DNA of 64,000 bases from Sorex araneus (GCF_027595985.1 NC_073304.1:145445246-145509245), one strand, 5' to 3'; numbered from the stretch's first letter, positions 1-12,995 are shown. Translations and numbers: made by a program. The notes: generated from the sequence alone by a model not told the origin.

Positions 1-652
1 TTATTACTTCCATTCAGAACATTTTGAGGCATCCTGGTGAACAATTTTAATATAGACATGTGCCATTTAATGACATTTTGATTAATGATGGGGCACATAT
101 ACTGGGACAGTCCAGATAGTAAGTTGTATCAACTGTATTGTATAATCATATTATGTGATGTTCATACCATAATAGGAGGTGAGTTCCTCCAAGTGAATCT
201 CTATTTTAAAGCAATACATGACTTTATAATTCTCAGTTCACCGTTCTAGCCACTCAATGAGGAGAGTGATACCTTAATAATCCTCATTTTACTGAACAGA
301 AAACATCATTTTAAGAATTATAGTTTCAAGATCAACTACACAGTCAAAAATGAAACCTGGAGTTTTGGGCCTCTCAGGCCTAGTTCTGGCTTTTCAGGTG
401 ATGACACTATATCAGTTCAGCACAATCATTGTGTGTCACCATCAGAATATGCCCCAGTCTTAGATTCAGAAACTCCAATGTGAAAAGAAATACTTAGAGG
501 CAAAAGCTGTGGAGATGCTTCAGGAAGATTCCATCCCACCCCACCCCAACCAAGAAAAAAAATGGTTTATTTCCTTTCATTCTAACTGGAAGTAAAACAT
601 TAATGGGGATTAAAGTAAACTGATTTTGTCAGGAAAGGCACTGTGCTTTACC
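1..652. other. Intergenic DNA, nothing recognised
   Basis: AT-rich sequence without a credible coding frame on either strand. I see no SINE, L1 or microsatellite here. It may contain repeats too old to identify by eye. Confidence 0.5.
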
Positions 653-664
653 AAGATTTGTGGA

Positions 665-838
665 GATGCAGAGGCAGGGAGTGGGCAGGGTGGAGGTGGC
701 AGATGGGACACTGGGAACAATGGTGGTGGAAAATGTGCACTGGTGGAGGGATGAGTGCTTGATGTGTGACTGAAACATAATCATGCAAGTTTGTAACTGC
801 ATCTCATGGTGATCCAGTAAAACTTCTTAAAAAAAAAA
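665..838 (+). mobile_element. 5'-truncated L1 3' end with target-site duplication
   Basis: About 175 bp carrying the 3'-terminal signature shared by the L1 copies in this window: CACTGGTGGAGGGATG, then a 'catgcaagtttgtaact' stretch, then 'ctcatggtgat' followed by poly-A. The 12-bp direct repeat AAGATTTGTGGA flanks it exactly (653-664 and 839-850). That shows L1-type target-primed integration of a short 3' fragment. It cannot code. Confidence 0.85.
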
Positions 839-850
839 AAGATTTGTGGA

Positions 851-2589
851 AATCCTCTTTAGTACTCTTGGAAGAAGAATGTGAAATCTCCTTACCTGGA
901 GGACACAAGAGAAGGACACCATTATGGTACCAGAATGGAAGATAATCCTTTGAGACACAAGCGTATTTCAGAAGCCTGCCATTCACTAACCACAGAGTTC
1001 TTGTCTGCTTAATCAAGCCACATGTTATTGAGAAGTGGGTGCTGTTAATTCTTGATCAAATGATTGGTTGGGGGCACAGAGACAAGAGAGGTGTGTAGAA
1101 TGCATAGGCATGGAGGGTTAAAGCTCACTCAGGCCATTCAGCACTGATCAGCAACTGCAACCTCCTTTTATTGGGTTAGTGATCAAAACATCTAGCATAC
1201 CTCAGAATACATCAAAGTAAATAAGATCAAAATGCATATTGTCTAATGATTCAGTGATGTACAGCATTTCTGATATAGCAAGCCAGGCCACCTTATAAAT
1301 CTTTTACATCCCACCCTCATACATTCTATTTTCTCATTCTCTATAAATCTAAATCTATACAAGCTTTCACAATAGCTCAGTAAGGTATTTGATTAACTTT
1401 CATCCAAGTGTAGCACAGTTAATCTATAATAAGGAGTTGTTGCATCGTGACATGCTGAAAACAGCCCAATTCAATCAGAGTTCCAAGCTGTTTGCAAATC
1501 AGACACAGCCTTGCTTGCAAGGCAGCATCTCGGGAACCTCCTCATGAATCTAGTCAGGCTCCAACATGGTGCAATGCTGAGTCCTTATCTTTGAATAAGA
1601 AGAGAAAGGAGACTGTGCATGGAGTGCCTGGATTCAGCACAAGATCAGATCTGAAGCACAGTATCTGCTTCCTACCTGCATGCCACTTGTTTCAAAAGCA
1701 TCTTAAGCCTTAGGCAGGAATAATTATACTTTTCAAGTGTTATTGGGGATTTCCTAAGAGTCTGCTAGATCTGATTGGCCTAGTGGTTAAAAACAAGAAC
1801 CACAGATTTCTGAAAAGTTGTTATCAATAGGCATTTCTAAGATATCTGACTATTCCTAAGAACTGAAAAAATAGGAACCAATGTACCTCAAGAATCAAAG
1901 AAATACACCTGAAAAAAGTCTGCCATGTCCTCAGAGAGCTTCCTCTGTCCTCTTGAGACAAGACAAGGCATTCACTGAGCAGCAAACTTCAAGGACGACA
2001 TATCCCTCAGGCTCACCACCCATTATCTGGAAGGAAAACCAAGCACCTTTACCTCTGCTGAGATTTCAGGTTCTGATTTCATCCTGCACACTTCAAGCAA
2101 ATCCAGGGATTCAGATATTGTACTGTTTATGTGTTCAAGAAATCAAGCCCATTGTGGTGAGGCAGTCTGTGGTCTGTATGTGTTATCTTAGTAACCATGT
2201 TTAAAGAGGAGGAAGATCTTTAAAATAACAGCTGTTATCACGGGTACTTGGAGTCTGCCAAGTATTGTCCAGATCTTCACATGGTAACAATGCTAAAATT
2301 ACCAGAAAAGATTATTATCTACATAATACTGTTGAGATGCTTAACAAGGCAGGATAAGGAAAAGGAAAAGGAAGATAATTTAGTGCCTCCCCCAAAGATC
2401 TGGCAGCCCTTCCTTTCCCCACCCAAACCATGACCAGAAAGAAAGACAGGGACACATACAGAGGGACAGATAGGGAGACATAAGAAAGGATCACATTTTT
2501 TACAATAAAACTCCCCTGGAAACAGAAGCACTAAATAAATGGTTCTTCAACATCTGAACTTGTAGGATATCATTGGTTTGTCCTTTCTC
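851..2589. other. Intergenic DNA, nothing recognised
   Basis: No supported gene. Short open frames at 1492-1713 and 1881-2204 have no domain, no splice context and ordinary base composition, so I treat them as chance. The part from about 2530 could be an unrecognised upstream portion of the LTR-like repeat that follows. Confidence 0.5.
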
Positions 2590-3792
2590 CCTTGCCACAG
2601 AGTTTGGGCTTATCTGGTAATAATCTCTAAACTATTCTAGACTACATTGGTATGTCCTGCTCCTCTTGCCACTAGGAGCTTAGTTATATCAGTCACACCC
2701 ATCAAAGTGCTCCCAAGTCACTTCTATTCCTTTGTTTATCTGTAACCACTTCTACCAGTTTATCTGCTCTTCTTCTAATCAAACTCTGTTCATTTGTAAG
2801 GTCAGACCTTGCTAGAACAGTGTACTTGCATTGTAAGTTAATATTGCCTTTCTCCACTCCTTATGTCTTTTGAATAGTTTACTTTAAAACAATATCCTTT
2901 TTGTATGGACAAAGAAAGACAATTGTTAATATGCTTTGGTAACATGGGACTTAATTGACTTCAAATATTATTCACTCCCGGGCATCTGCTTTCTCGACTT
3001 AAGCCTCAGCTGCCCTTACTTCCTAGCACCCCCAAAAGCAGGGTCCCGACGAGGGACAAGACGGACCCAGGGCAAGCGGTGAGTTATGTGCTACGCTGGC
3101 ATCGAGAAGGGCCTGGCCAAAGTGCCTAATGCTTAACTATATGTTAATAGATTGGTCATGGACATGTCATGTCCTGATCCAAAAGCAATGACGAGACTAG
3201 GACCCTGCTAGGGCTAAGAAAGACTAATCTGGGCTGAGCACTGTAGTTTAAGATCAAGATGACCCCAGGAGAGCAATTCTATAAGCATAATGCATCTCTT
3301 GTATTAACCATACAAAATGATTAATAATATGAATACTTATATGTTAGTGGGATAAGGAGAAGAGAAACACACCCATGGGATTCCGCTCTTGGGCGGGTAT
3401 CCTGCTGAAAGAGTATCTGTCCTAGAAGCAGCATCCCCTGAGGGATAGAACTTTACCCCCTATTGATTGTAACCACACCTATGTGTAAGCCCCAACCCCT
3501 CATTCTGGGGGATTTAACTAGGCTGAAGGAGTAGGCTGGGGCCGGTCAGTTCCAGGGCCAGTCCCAGGGCCAGTCCCAGGACCAGTCCCAGTGCCAGATG
3601 TAGAGAAGCTAGATCGAGACCTAGTTCGAGAGGAGAAGGAGAATGAAGTAGGATGGGGGAGGAAGAAGCAGGAGGAGAATCAGAGGAGAATGGAGATGGG
3701 AATGGAATAAACTGCAACTGAGACCAACCAACCTGGCTTCCGTTCCTTCCTTCGACTGCCTCATCATCACTATCAACCTCCCTGGTGAGGCA
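2590..3792 (+). mobile_element. LTR-like dispersed repeat, copy 1
   Basis: A GC-richer block ending with an AATAAA signal at 3706-3711 and a pyrimidine-rich trailer that stops near a CA at 3791-3792, as in the R-U5 end of an endogenous retroviral LTR. It contains three near-identical short units, '(cc)agggccagtccc', at about 3552-3592. The middle (about 2960-3440) is clearly homologous, in opposite orientation, to 44850-45430, so this is a dispersed repeat and not unique DNA. The left boundary and LTR class are unresolved and no viral coding frame is present. Solo LTR is an inference. Confidence 0.5.
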
Positions 3793-4429
3793 CTCCCCTC
3801 TCTTCCTTTATCTTTTTTGTGTTTTTACACAGAACTAGTTTCTTTCTCTTCCCTATGGACTTGCAAATAGTGCTTTATCCTATTTGGTTGTTTTAATTTT
3901 TTCTTGCATTTTTATGACTTTCAGCTACCTCATTCTTAGAGAAGTAAACTTTTCTATTAAAATTTAAATAAAATTAATTCTTAAAAGCACCTTGGTAACT
4001 TGAGCAAGCAGCTAAAATGAAATGTCAATTGGAGAGAAAAAAATTATCTTTTTCATATGAAAATTGTGTCTTTATCATTTCATTCATCGTGTTTTACTTC
4101 AAGACAATTAATGCTTATTAGAAACTATTTGAGGAAAACAAGTTTAAAAATTAAAAAATGGCCCTCATAATCCCACCCAGAAACAACCATGATATTACGG
4201 TAAGGTGAATAGTCTCTATTTATGCACATTAAAATAAATGTCTCCACAGAAAAGTTGTAAGAGTTGTTCACAGAACCTCCACATGACTTTTTACCAAAAT
4301 TCATCAGATACCTATATTTCATGCAATACCATCACCACTGAACACTAAAATGGCTCTACTTGCTTCTTAAAACAGAACATTCTCTCATAGAACCTCATAT
4401 AATAATCAAAATCATGCCAGTGCTGGAGA
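3793..4429. other. Intergenic DNA, nothing recognised
   Basis: AT-rich sequence with no supported feature. Confidence 0.5.
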
Positions 4430-4575
4430 GATAGCTTGGTGTTTGAGTACATGCTTTCATGCAGGAGACTTGTGTCTGATCCCTGAAATTACATGGCCCT
4501 GAGCCTACCTCCAGGAGTATATTTCCAGCACTCAGCCAGGTGTTACCCTTGAGCACCACCTTGTATGTACCTCTA
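4430..4575 (+). mobile_element. Old, diverged SOR-like SINE
   Basis: The order of motifs matches the local SINE: 'tgctggagagatag' head, 'gtctgatccctgaaat' where the B box lies, 'ggccctgagc', 'caggtgttaccct'. Many substitutions and no recoverable target duplication suggest an old copy. It is non-coding. Confidence 0.6.
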
Positions 4576-4917
4576 CCTTCAGGAATCAGGTCGTTTAACA
4601 AGAAAATTCTATTATCCACAGCAACCTCACACACCAATTTTTTAAATGAAACTCTTAGACATTTTTATGAAAACATCAGTCAATAATGTTATAATTTTGG
4701 TCCATAAGAAACAAAGTATTTCACTTACTGTTCCAAATACAGTGATGTGTAGTTACTGAGAAAATATGGGCTCTGAGAGATATTTGCTCCAGTGTTCATG
4801 CAGTGCAGGGGGAAAATACCTGAATTCATGTTCCTTCTTCCTTCTGATGGGGCAGCAGAGAGAAAGCGCAAGCCTGAAGATTGTGCACACTTACACAGTC
4901 CTCAAAGTCAAGGAACC

Positions 4918-5033
4918 TGAGAACACTGGTGGAGAGAACTTGACACAGGTGGAGGAATTGGTGAAGGAAAAATGTATGTCAAAAACCCAACTATGAATAG
5001 CTTTGATATTCACAGTGTTTTAGAAAAATAAAA
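4918..5033 (+). mobile_element. L1 3'-tail fragment
   Basis: Contains 'gaacactggtggagaga' and 'aactatgaatagctttg' followed by an A-rich end, the degenerate form of the L1 3' terminus seen elsewhere here (compare 60040-60150). Boundaries are approximate. Confidence 0.5.
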
Positions 5034-6505
5034 CTTGGGTAGGGGAAAGGCTCTCAAACTTGACCTTTATCAAAATACTCTCTAGAGCATAGAAAAACAT
5101 GGATTCCTAGGCCCTCAGGTTTATGATTCATGACAAAAATATTAGAGTGCAGAAATTGCATTTCTAATTAGGTCTAGTACTGTGCTGCCAACTGCTGTTT
5201 GGGAAATCAAGTTTTAAGAACAAATCACTGGTGCAGATTTCTAGATTTCTCTAAAATAACAGCAATTAGCAGTTTCTAACCAAACCAGGAACTCTTTCAA
5301 GTTGCCCTACTTGTCAGCTCACCTGAAATGTCCTTGGCCACCACATCAAAATCTGTGAATCTAGAATCTCACACAATTTCTGTTTGCTGTTGGTTGTTAA
5401 AAACACCCCTTTCAAGCCATGAACTTGATTCAGAAGATTCAGAAGTAAGAAGATTTATAAAGTTTAAAAAAAATAGAAAATTCCATCTAACTTTTCCTCT
5501 TTATTGTCAAACTTTCTACATGCATGAATTATCCAAATGTTAACAAAATTGGTAGGTCCAGAGGCCCCCACTACAGAATTTCTGCTTCATGAAACTAGAG
5601 CCCCAAGAAGAGACACTTTCAAGAAAATCTCAGAAACACATCATATAAACTCTCCCTATGACCTCCACAAGTTTTTGCTGTAGTAATTTCTGTTTCTTAC
5701 ACAAGATCCTTTTAGCCATTATCCAGAGTGTGGCTCTGAGTTGGTGTTTATCAGCATCACATACTAGGAAGTTTCTTTTCCCCTCTCATACCAAGCTGTG
5801 AGTTGCATATAAATTAGATGACACAGAAAAGATCTGTTCTAGAGGAAAGTGATAGCTCTGCAAGATGAGGGTCAGGTCTTCACATTTTAACTCAGCAAAT
5901 ATTGACTTTCAGCATGAATTGTTAGTAAAACAGAGAAACTGGGACTTGCTGGTGCAATTACTCCTAATGCTTTGCAAACCCATCTTCCAGGGCTGTTCCA
6001 GATGCTGCCTTTGAAGATGAATTTTTGTCTAGCTTCTAGGAAACCAGCAGAGAAGATCAAAGGGCTCATGTGAACCTTAAACCACGTCCTTTTACTTTGA
6101 ACAAGGCCTCATGCACACTTTAATTATATTGAATATGTAAAAATTCAAAGGTCTTCCAATGTAGCCACCTATCAGAATTTACCTCTAACTGCTAATGTGA
6201 TGAAGAGACAAGTTCTCCTATGAGATAAAACAACAAAGACCCCATCAAAACTGGAACTGAAAGTAGAGGGAAATTCTGTGTTTCAGTCCTGAAGGACTAG
6301 AGTACCTAGGCTTCCTTTCACCTTCCCCCTGCTTATATATCTGCACTCCTTTTCTGACCTAGTGGAGAAATCTGAGAAATTCTTTATATTATTCCTCATT
6401 ATAAAGTCCTCTAGCTACTCAACTTAAAGAAGATCTGTCTTTAGGCTCCCTAAATCCTAATCCAGTCTCCAGCCCAGAAGACTTCTTTATTACCTGCCTA
6501 CAACC
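5034..6505. other. Intergenic DNA, nothing recognised
   Basis: No supported gene, young repeat or RNA gene. The short frames at 5328-5543 and 5887-6069 lack any recognisable protein feature. Confidence 0.5.
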
Positions 6506-6660
6506 CTCCCACCGTAGACTGTGAGCTTCTAAGAGAAGAAAGCATGCTTTGAGACATGGGGTTTTCATTCCTGTATCTCTGAAAATGTTCACTAAATATC
6601 TGCAGCTTTCAGAGACCTAGGAAAAATGAATGAGTAACTAAATAAATAAATACCCAAGAA
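6506..6660 (+). mobile_element. Ancient L2-like 3' end
   Basis: 'tagactgtgagcttctaaga' leads through 'ttcctgtatctctgaaaa' to 'tcactaaatatctg' and an 'aatgaatgagtaactaaataaa' end. This follows the order of the mammal-wide L2 3' terminus as I remember it, with heavy divergence. Confidence 0.5.
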
Positions 6661-7017
6661 CCCTAACTTTGGAAGGAAAATGGAGTTACAAGCTGAAAAT
6701 TCAATATCTGAGCAACCAAGTTATAGAATCCAGGGCTACATGGCAAGGTTGTAAGCCAAGCTGGAGCATGAAATCTAGACAAGAGGTCAGTTTTCATGTA
6801 TGATTGTAAGGAACACACACTCAGGCTTAAAGGCTTATGCAGGGCTCTTGAGAATAACTAGTCTTGAAACCTGAGAAGTAGTTAAGTAACAGATAATTCA
6901 TTATTGGAGCACAGGGCAGAAACAAGATGGGTCCCATTACTTCCAAAGACTGAGGTAGTCTCCCCACCTTCCTCTTAATTGCTGTTTTTTTGCCATTTTC
7001 TAAACTATTCAATCACT

Positions 7018-7272
7018 GTAGCACTCTAGCATCGTCTTCCGTCTTCCCATTGTTAGTGGATTTGCTCGAACTGGCATCAGTTAACATCTCCATTGTGAGA
7101 GTTGTTGTTACTGTTTTTGGCATGTCAAATACGCCACGGATAGCTTGCAGGCTCTGCTATGCGGCCTAGATACTCTTGGTAGCTTGCCAGGCTCTCCAAG
7201 AGGGGCAGAGGAATTGAACCCAGGTCAGCCGCATGCAAGGCAAATGCCCTACCTGCTGTACTATCACTCGGA
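7018..7272 (-). mobile_element. Long-form SOR SINE, full length
   Basis: Read on the minus strand it has the tRNA-like head (tagtacagcaggtaggg, B-box-like gggttcaattcc). It then has the second module typical of the long form here (agagcctggcaagctacc, then catgccaaaaacagtaac, then a 'cgagcaaatc' tail). The 9-bp duplication TCAATCACT flanks it (7009-7017 and 7273-7281). A complete non-coding retroposon. Confidence 0.85.
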
Positions 7273-7281
7273 TCAATCACT

Positions 7282-9983
7282 AGTGCTGACAAAATGTGCC
7301 ATCAATCTTCTCTTAACCTCTTCTTTGTTTGACCAAACTTTAATTGGTCTTCTCTCAATGGACCTTTCATTTTAAGAGAATGGTTCAAATGCAAACAAAT
7401 CTAACATAGCATCCTGCAGGATAGAAATTTATTTAGCACTGAAGATAGTGTTCAGAAATTCAGAGACTACTATTTTCTACAAGGCCAACAATTAGAAATC
7501 TTAAAGATTTTTTTTCTGTTGATGAAAAAATGATGGAAGGCACAGAGAGAACCCCAACACCCAACCAATACAGTTAGCAGGGCAAGACTGAGTGGCCTTG
7601 CAAGATAACCTCTTGTTATGGAGGTCGTGGGGGGGCTGACTTCCTTGTCAATAACTCCAAAATAATCTCACAGGAGCACTGAATGGTTCTCTTAAGGGGG
7701 TTTCTTAAATCTTTCAAAAGGAGCACTCTCTTTAATCTCTTTCCAAGGGGCTGCCTTTTCTCTGACTGCTGTGTTAATTTGCAATTGCTTCTGTTTTTCT
7801 TAGTAGAATTTACATCAACAATGCATTTCAGTGACAATACAAATGATTCTGGCACCTTCCAAAGAGTATTAACCCAGCAAGTCATTAGCAATAAAAGAAA
7901 CTGTCAAGTTTTGCTCTGGATACACTCAGCAGGAAAGCACAATTCAGTTTTTGAATATGCAGAAATGCAGGTCATATAATTAAATGACTATTATGATGAC
8001 TTTTTTGCAGCTGACATTTTGTCATATTTGATGACTTTTTAATATAAGTGACTTTCTGTGATTGCTAGAAAGAATTTTACCAGTTAGGCAGCAAGTATTG
8101 ATTGAATAAGTCAAAAATGAAGATTAAAACTATTTTCTTACCTTACTGTAAGAAAATCTACCCATTTCTGCTCAGATACAGACTGAACAAAGTGTATGTG
8201 TCAAATGGTTCTTCTTACATCACTATGATTAGTGATTCATGATAAAATATTGAACCAAAGGTGAACCAATCAGACTTAGTGTCCTGATAAGCTAAACATG
8301 AACTACTGGAAATAATTTTTAAGGAATTTTTGTGGGGAGACTATAGTCAGTAGTGCTCTGTGCTCTCTATGCATTCAACTATCTCTTTTCATACAATGAG
8401 TTATTTAGAACTTAATGAGATATCAAAAGATAAAATTTTGGATGGGTACAGCTGAAAATCAACGGAAAACATAGCCAGAACTCTACTGAGATAAATAAGA
8501 TACATGCAGAATAAGGTACATACATTCCTTCTCATGTGTTGAGCAGAGTGTCAGGAGATTATTCTCTGCCAAGCTCTAATTTCTGAATATTTTATGCACA
8601 AAGGCTCTGGCAGTCCTCGATCTAAACTATCTTTTCAAGACTTTATTTAAAAATAAGAGAAACCAGGTTTCTTTAGAGAAGAGAGCAAATTGTTTTCTGA
8701 TCAGAATAATATCTCCTTTTAAAGAAAAGGTTTTCTATAGCCAGTAACAAGATACGATTTCTCAGATTCAGGATTCCTCAACTCCAGTGTAAATCTACTG
8801 TATGTACCACATCCTCCTAGAACCACTTTTCTATTACCTTCATAGATGGACAAGAAGGTTTGGGAGGTTGGGCAAGGATAACTGACAACAGAAAACACAA
8901 GTCTTGTGGTGTCTTAGCTGACAAAATCTGTCTCTCACTCAGGAACTGTCTTTTGACAGTTTCCATGAGATGTGGTAAGCTAACGTTAATTTTCCAGTAG
9001 GGTAAATCCCTAACCCATTCTAGTTCTTGACAAAGCACTAAAAATAGACTACTTACTTAACCACTCACTCTGAGCATTAACAATGACAGGTAGTGAGGTT
9101 GTGTATAACAAAACAAAAATCTCATTACTAAGATTAAGAATTTTGAAGTCTGCCTAGAATCAGTCTTACAATGAGCTCTTTTAGCTTCCAAATGAATTTG
9201 CTGAAACTTTTATAATAAATCAATTTTTAAGTAAATGCATTATTACTGGAACACTGAGGGAAGACATTTTTATGTGGTATTGATCCCTTTTAATTCAGTT
9301 GTGAGACATACAGTTTTGACAACTAATTTAGGACTAAAAAGTGTTCATATATTCTCATAATCTTCCTTGTATTTTTGTGGGAGGAGGACTAGAAAGTTTG
9401 CTTTCCACAGTGAACAAAATATACCTTATACCTAATTACCTTTAGGACAGAATGCCTAAATTAGCACCCAGTTTCCTAAAACTGCAATAATTATAATATA
9501 GGTGTTGAGAACATAGAAGATTTGGACCCTATGCTGAATCTGTTGTGTATGCTGCAAGAGTTGGTTGTCCTGGACAGGATCTAGAATAGTGAGTCTTAAT
9601 GGTTTTCTGATCATAGTCCCCATCCTTCCCTGTTTCCTTCGTGTCCGAACCCCCACCCCCATCCTACAGTTTGGCCTCTAGTCTTATCCCTAACTAAACG
9701 CGTCATTTACATGATTTTTACTTTGTGGTCCTCTTGGAATATCCAGCCATATGCCTCTTGATTGAAAAATACTGTTCTAGCTCATAGTCAGTATGACATG
9801 ACTATTTACTAGTGTTATTATCACATATATTACTCAATGAGGAAATCAGAAGGACAAAGTTTAAGACTGAATTTTGTCACTTGTCTGTGGTAAAATAACA
9901 TGTCTAGGAAGCAGTAGGTAACAAAGGTGGCAACAAACTGGCTCTACAATACAGAAAAGTGCCAAGCAAAAAGAGAAATTGGA
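7282..9983. other. Intergenic DNA, nothing recognised
   Basis: 2.7 kb of AT-rich DNA. Frames at 7616-7891 (-) and 7683-7979 (+) overlap in opposite strands and neither has a recognisable domain. No SINE or L1 signature was found. Confidence 0.5.
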
Positions 9984-10170
9984 GGGGCTGGAGAAATAGC
10001 ACAGCAGGTAGGGCGTTTGCCTTGCACGAGACCAACCCGGATTAGATTCCCAGCATCCCATAGGGTCCCCTGAGTATTGCCAGGTGGTATTTCCTGAGTG
10101 CAGAGTCAGGAATAACCCCTGTGCATCGCCGGGTGTGACCCAAAAAGCAAAAATTTAAAAAAAGAGAGAG
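9984..10170 (+). mobile_element. SOR SINE, short form
   Basis: Starts GGGGCTGGAG, has the A-box region and a B box with one change, then 'cagcatcccatagggtcccc', 'gtgcatcgccgggtgtgac' and an A/GA-rich tail. Low divergence from the other copies indicates a recent insertion. Flanking duplication is weak (agagaaat on both sides). Confidence 0.9.
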
Positions 10171-10624
10171 AGAGAAATGAAAGGGGGAAATCAAAGAGCA
10201 GGTTTGGAGGTAAAATAGGAGCAAGAATTAGGGACCTTGGGACTGTAATGTAGAGAGAAAGTATCTGTATAATCTAAATTACTGGACCCAATAATGCAGA
10301 AGCATGAAACCCAAGTCACAACAATTCAACTTAAAAATTGTAACTGTCAGATTGTGGGGTGGGAGGGAATCTGAGGTTAATGATGGAGAGATAGGGATAT
10401 GGGATGCTGGGCTTGGAGGATGAAGCATAATATGCCAAAAACCCTATTATAAGCAACTACGTAAGCATGGTGTCTAAATAAGAAGGAAAAAATAAATAGA
10501 AAGTAAAGAATTCTGTGTTCATTACTGAAATGAGAAGAACAAGTTTTTAAAAGGTCAGTAAACTAGGATGTTTTGTGTGGCAAGTGACAGAAAATTGAAA
10601 ACTCTAAGACAAAAATGTGAATCA

Positions 10625-10799
10625 GGGGCTGGAGCGATAGCACAGCGGGTAGGGCGTTTGCCTTGCACGTGGTCGACCCGGGTTCGATTCCCAGCATCCC
10701 ATATGGTTTCCTGAGCACTGCCAGGAGTGATTCCTGAGTGCATGAGCCAGGAGTAACCCCTGTGCAGTGCCAGATGTGACCCAAAAAGCAAAAAAAAAA
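10625..10799 (+). mobile_element. SOR SINE, near-consensus, with target-site duplication
   Basis: The cleanest SINE in the window: GGGGCTGGAGCGATAG head, TAGCACAGCGGG A box, GGTTCGATTCC B box, SINE body and pure poly-A. The 14-bp repeat AAAAATGTGAATCA flanks it exactly (10611-10624 and 10800-10813), so this is a young L1-mobilised insertion. Apparent frames through it on the minus strand are artefacts. Confidence 0.95.
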
Positions 10800-11253
10800 A
10801 AAAATGTGAATCACCACACTAAACAAGTTCAGTGGGAGCAGTGCCAGAGTTGGCTGCCTCACTGCCTCGTCATCAATCACTATTATCAAACAGACCAGTT
10901 CCTTCCTAATTTCTGCCCTCCCATCTTCATTATGTTGACTATCATATGTGACGAACAATTGACTTCAGCATAACAAAGTGACTGCAACCCCTCTAAGTAT
11001 TATAATCTACCAAAAAAAAATACCCAAACCTTTTAAATAAATTTTTCCTGCAACTTCAGTAATTCCCTTCTTATCCTATTGGCCAGAGTTGGGCCAAATG
11101 CCTCGCCATATCCCAATCATAGACTATGAAAAGGGTCATAACTGGGTCACCTTGATTTATTTGTAATGAAGCTTTTCAGAAAATTGAGAGGCATATAAAT
11201 ATGGCTGAAACTGGTCAACAAGACATGGGCACCAGGATACAAAATTCTACTCT

Positions 11254-11779
11254 TCTTTAACACTTGGATTGTTTCCAGGTTTTGGCTATAGTGTTGCAAT
11301 GAATACAGAAGCACATATGTCTTTTCTGAGTAGAGGTTTGGACCCTTGGGTATAAGTCAAGATATAGAATTGCTGTATCATATGAAAGCTAAATTCCTAG
11401 TTTTAAAATAAGTGTGATAAGATTAAATATGAAATTTACATTGAAGGATCTGGAGAATATCATGTTGAGTTAAATTAGTGGGGATAAGAACAGACTCGTA
11501 TGTGAGATGGGAAGAAACATAGTAGGAGAATAACAAATTCCCAAAGGTAACAGAAAACAAAAACTGGTCTTCAGTAGGAAGCATACCACAGGGGAGGAGA
11601 AGGGGATATAGCACACTGGGACAATGTTGGGGGGAATTAGGCACTCTGGTGGAAAGTGTGGTGCTGGAATGTATGATGCATAAGCCCTATCCCTAACAGT
11701 ATTTTTGAACCACAGTGTCTAAAATTAAATTTTAAAAATTTAAATAAATTTAAAATGAAAAAATAAAATTTTAAACTTT
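11254..11779. mobile_element. 5'-inverted (twin-primed) L1 insertion
   Basis: The left part (11254 to about 11405) is L1 ORF2-end sequence in minus orientation (compare 16920-17090). The right part (about 11415-11779) is the adjoining L1 3' end in plus orientation with an A-rich tail. The 12-bp duplication AAATTCTACTCT encloses both parts (11242-11253 and 11780-11791), so they are one insertion event. This is the product expected from twin priming. It is non-coding. Confidence 0.8.
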
Positions 11780-11930
11780 AAATTCTACTCTAAATGTGTA
11801 GTGGGGCATTTACCACTGCAATAGAATGCTCTAGATCAGGGATTCTTAAACTTTTGCTAGTTCTGACCCCTTTTCACAAGAGAAAATTTGATAAGATCTT
11901 GAAAATATAATATAGGTGTACAATATAAGT

Positions 11931-12114
11931 CACTGTCACTGTCATCCCATTGCTCATCAATTTGTTCGAGCAGGCACCAGTAACATCTCTCATTGAGAGA
12001 CTTATTGTTACTGTTTTGGGCATATCCAATATGCACAGGTAGCTTGCCAGGCTTTGCCGAGAGAGGGCTCAATACTCTTGGTAGCTTGCCGGGCTCTCTG
12101 AGAGGGGCAGAGGA
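11931..12114 (-). mobile_element. Long-form SOR SINE, lacking its tRNA-like head
   Basis: In minus orientation it has the 3' module (gagcaatgggatgacagtg), 'tatgcccaaaacagtaac', and two 'ggcaagctac' units, but stops before the A and B boxes. A 5'-truncated copy. Confidence 0.8.
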
Positions 12115-12219
12115 AAGTACACAAATTAAACAATTATTTCTTATAAATTGGGGGAGGATCATCTGAGCAGTACTCTACAGACTTGAGGACCCTCTAAGAG
12201 GTTGATGTGAACTACTCAC

Positions 12220-12352
12220 CTCAGGCCCTCTGGTACTTGGGGTGGCCCGGATTATCTTTTGATTATTCTGACCACCTCAGCAGTGCATAGGGGACCATGT
12301 GGTGCTGGGGATCAAATCGCAGCATGAATCTTAACCCCTGTACTATCTCTAG
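12220..12352 (-). mobile_element. Old SOR-like SINE
   Basis: The minus strand reads 'gctagagatagtacagggg', 'tttgatccccagcaccacatggtcccc', then a diverged tail. This is the same plan as the local SINE with many substitutions. Confidence 0.65.
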
Positions 12353-12454
12353 CACAGAAAGAAATTTTTAAGATTTTTCACAATTCTTCATATTGTTATG
12401 TGATCCTATCTAGGATTGTAACCCACAGTTTCAAAGCTTGGTTCTATTGGACCA

Positions 12455-12870
12455 AGTTCATCACTGCACTTAGTACAATATCCAAGATATAGAAACAACC
12501 CAAATGTTCAACTACTGATGTATGGATCAAGAAACTGTGCTATATATACACCATGGGATACTATGACATTCTAAGGGACAAAAAAATAATGCAATTTGCA
12601 GCAACATGAACAGTACTATAAGGTATCATGCTGAGTGAAGTCAGTAAGATAAAGGGACAGTGATCTCTCTCAGATGTGGGACTTAAAGATACACAGCAAA
12701 GTAGAAACAAAAATCCAATGTCTGTACATTGAGGGAACTTATCCACACAATTGAGTTAGGGAGGGTGAAAAAGAGGGGATTTGAGGTCCTCCAGAAAGTG
12801 ATACAGGTACACTAGTGATGGGGATGGTGTTGAGATTATGTTCATGAGAAACCATATATTCTAGATCTTC
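12455..12870 (+). mobile_element. L1 3' fragment
   Basis: Carries the ORF2-end landmarks 'cactgcacttagtacaatat', 'gtatatatacaccatgggat' and 'catgctgagtgaagtcagt'. These are also found at 58890-59090. It is diverged and has no open frame. Confidence 0.75.
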
Positions 12871-12995
12871 ACTGTCTAGAATAGTAGCCACATGCAAACA
12901 CTCATAATATAGCATGAACTTAAATTAGCTTTTTAACTTCAATTTAAATTCAGAGAGAAACATGGATCTAAAGAATCATTAAACTAAGAGTGCAG

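Noticed and set aside
10640..10700. tRNA-like A and B boxes suggesting a tRNA gene
   Set aside because: The motif is followed by SINE body and poly-A and recurs many times; no cloverleaf with proper anticodon stem. It is a SINE head.
10563..10958. Minus-strand 131-codon frame
   Set aside because: It translates the reverse complement of a SOR SINE; same for short frames at 33026-33219, 45561-45725 and 58581-58739.
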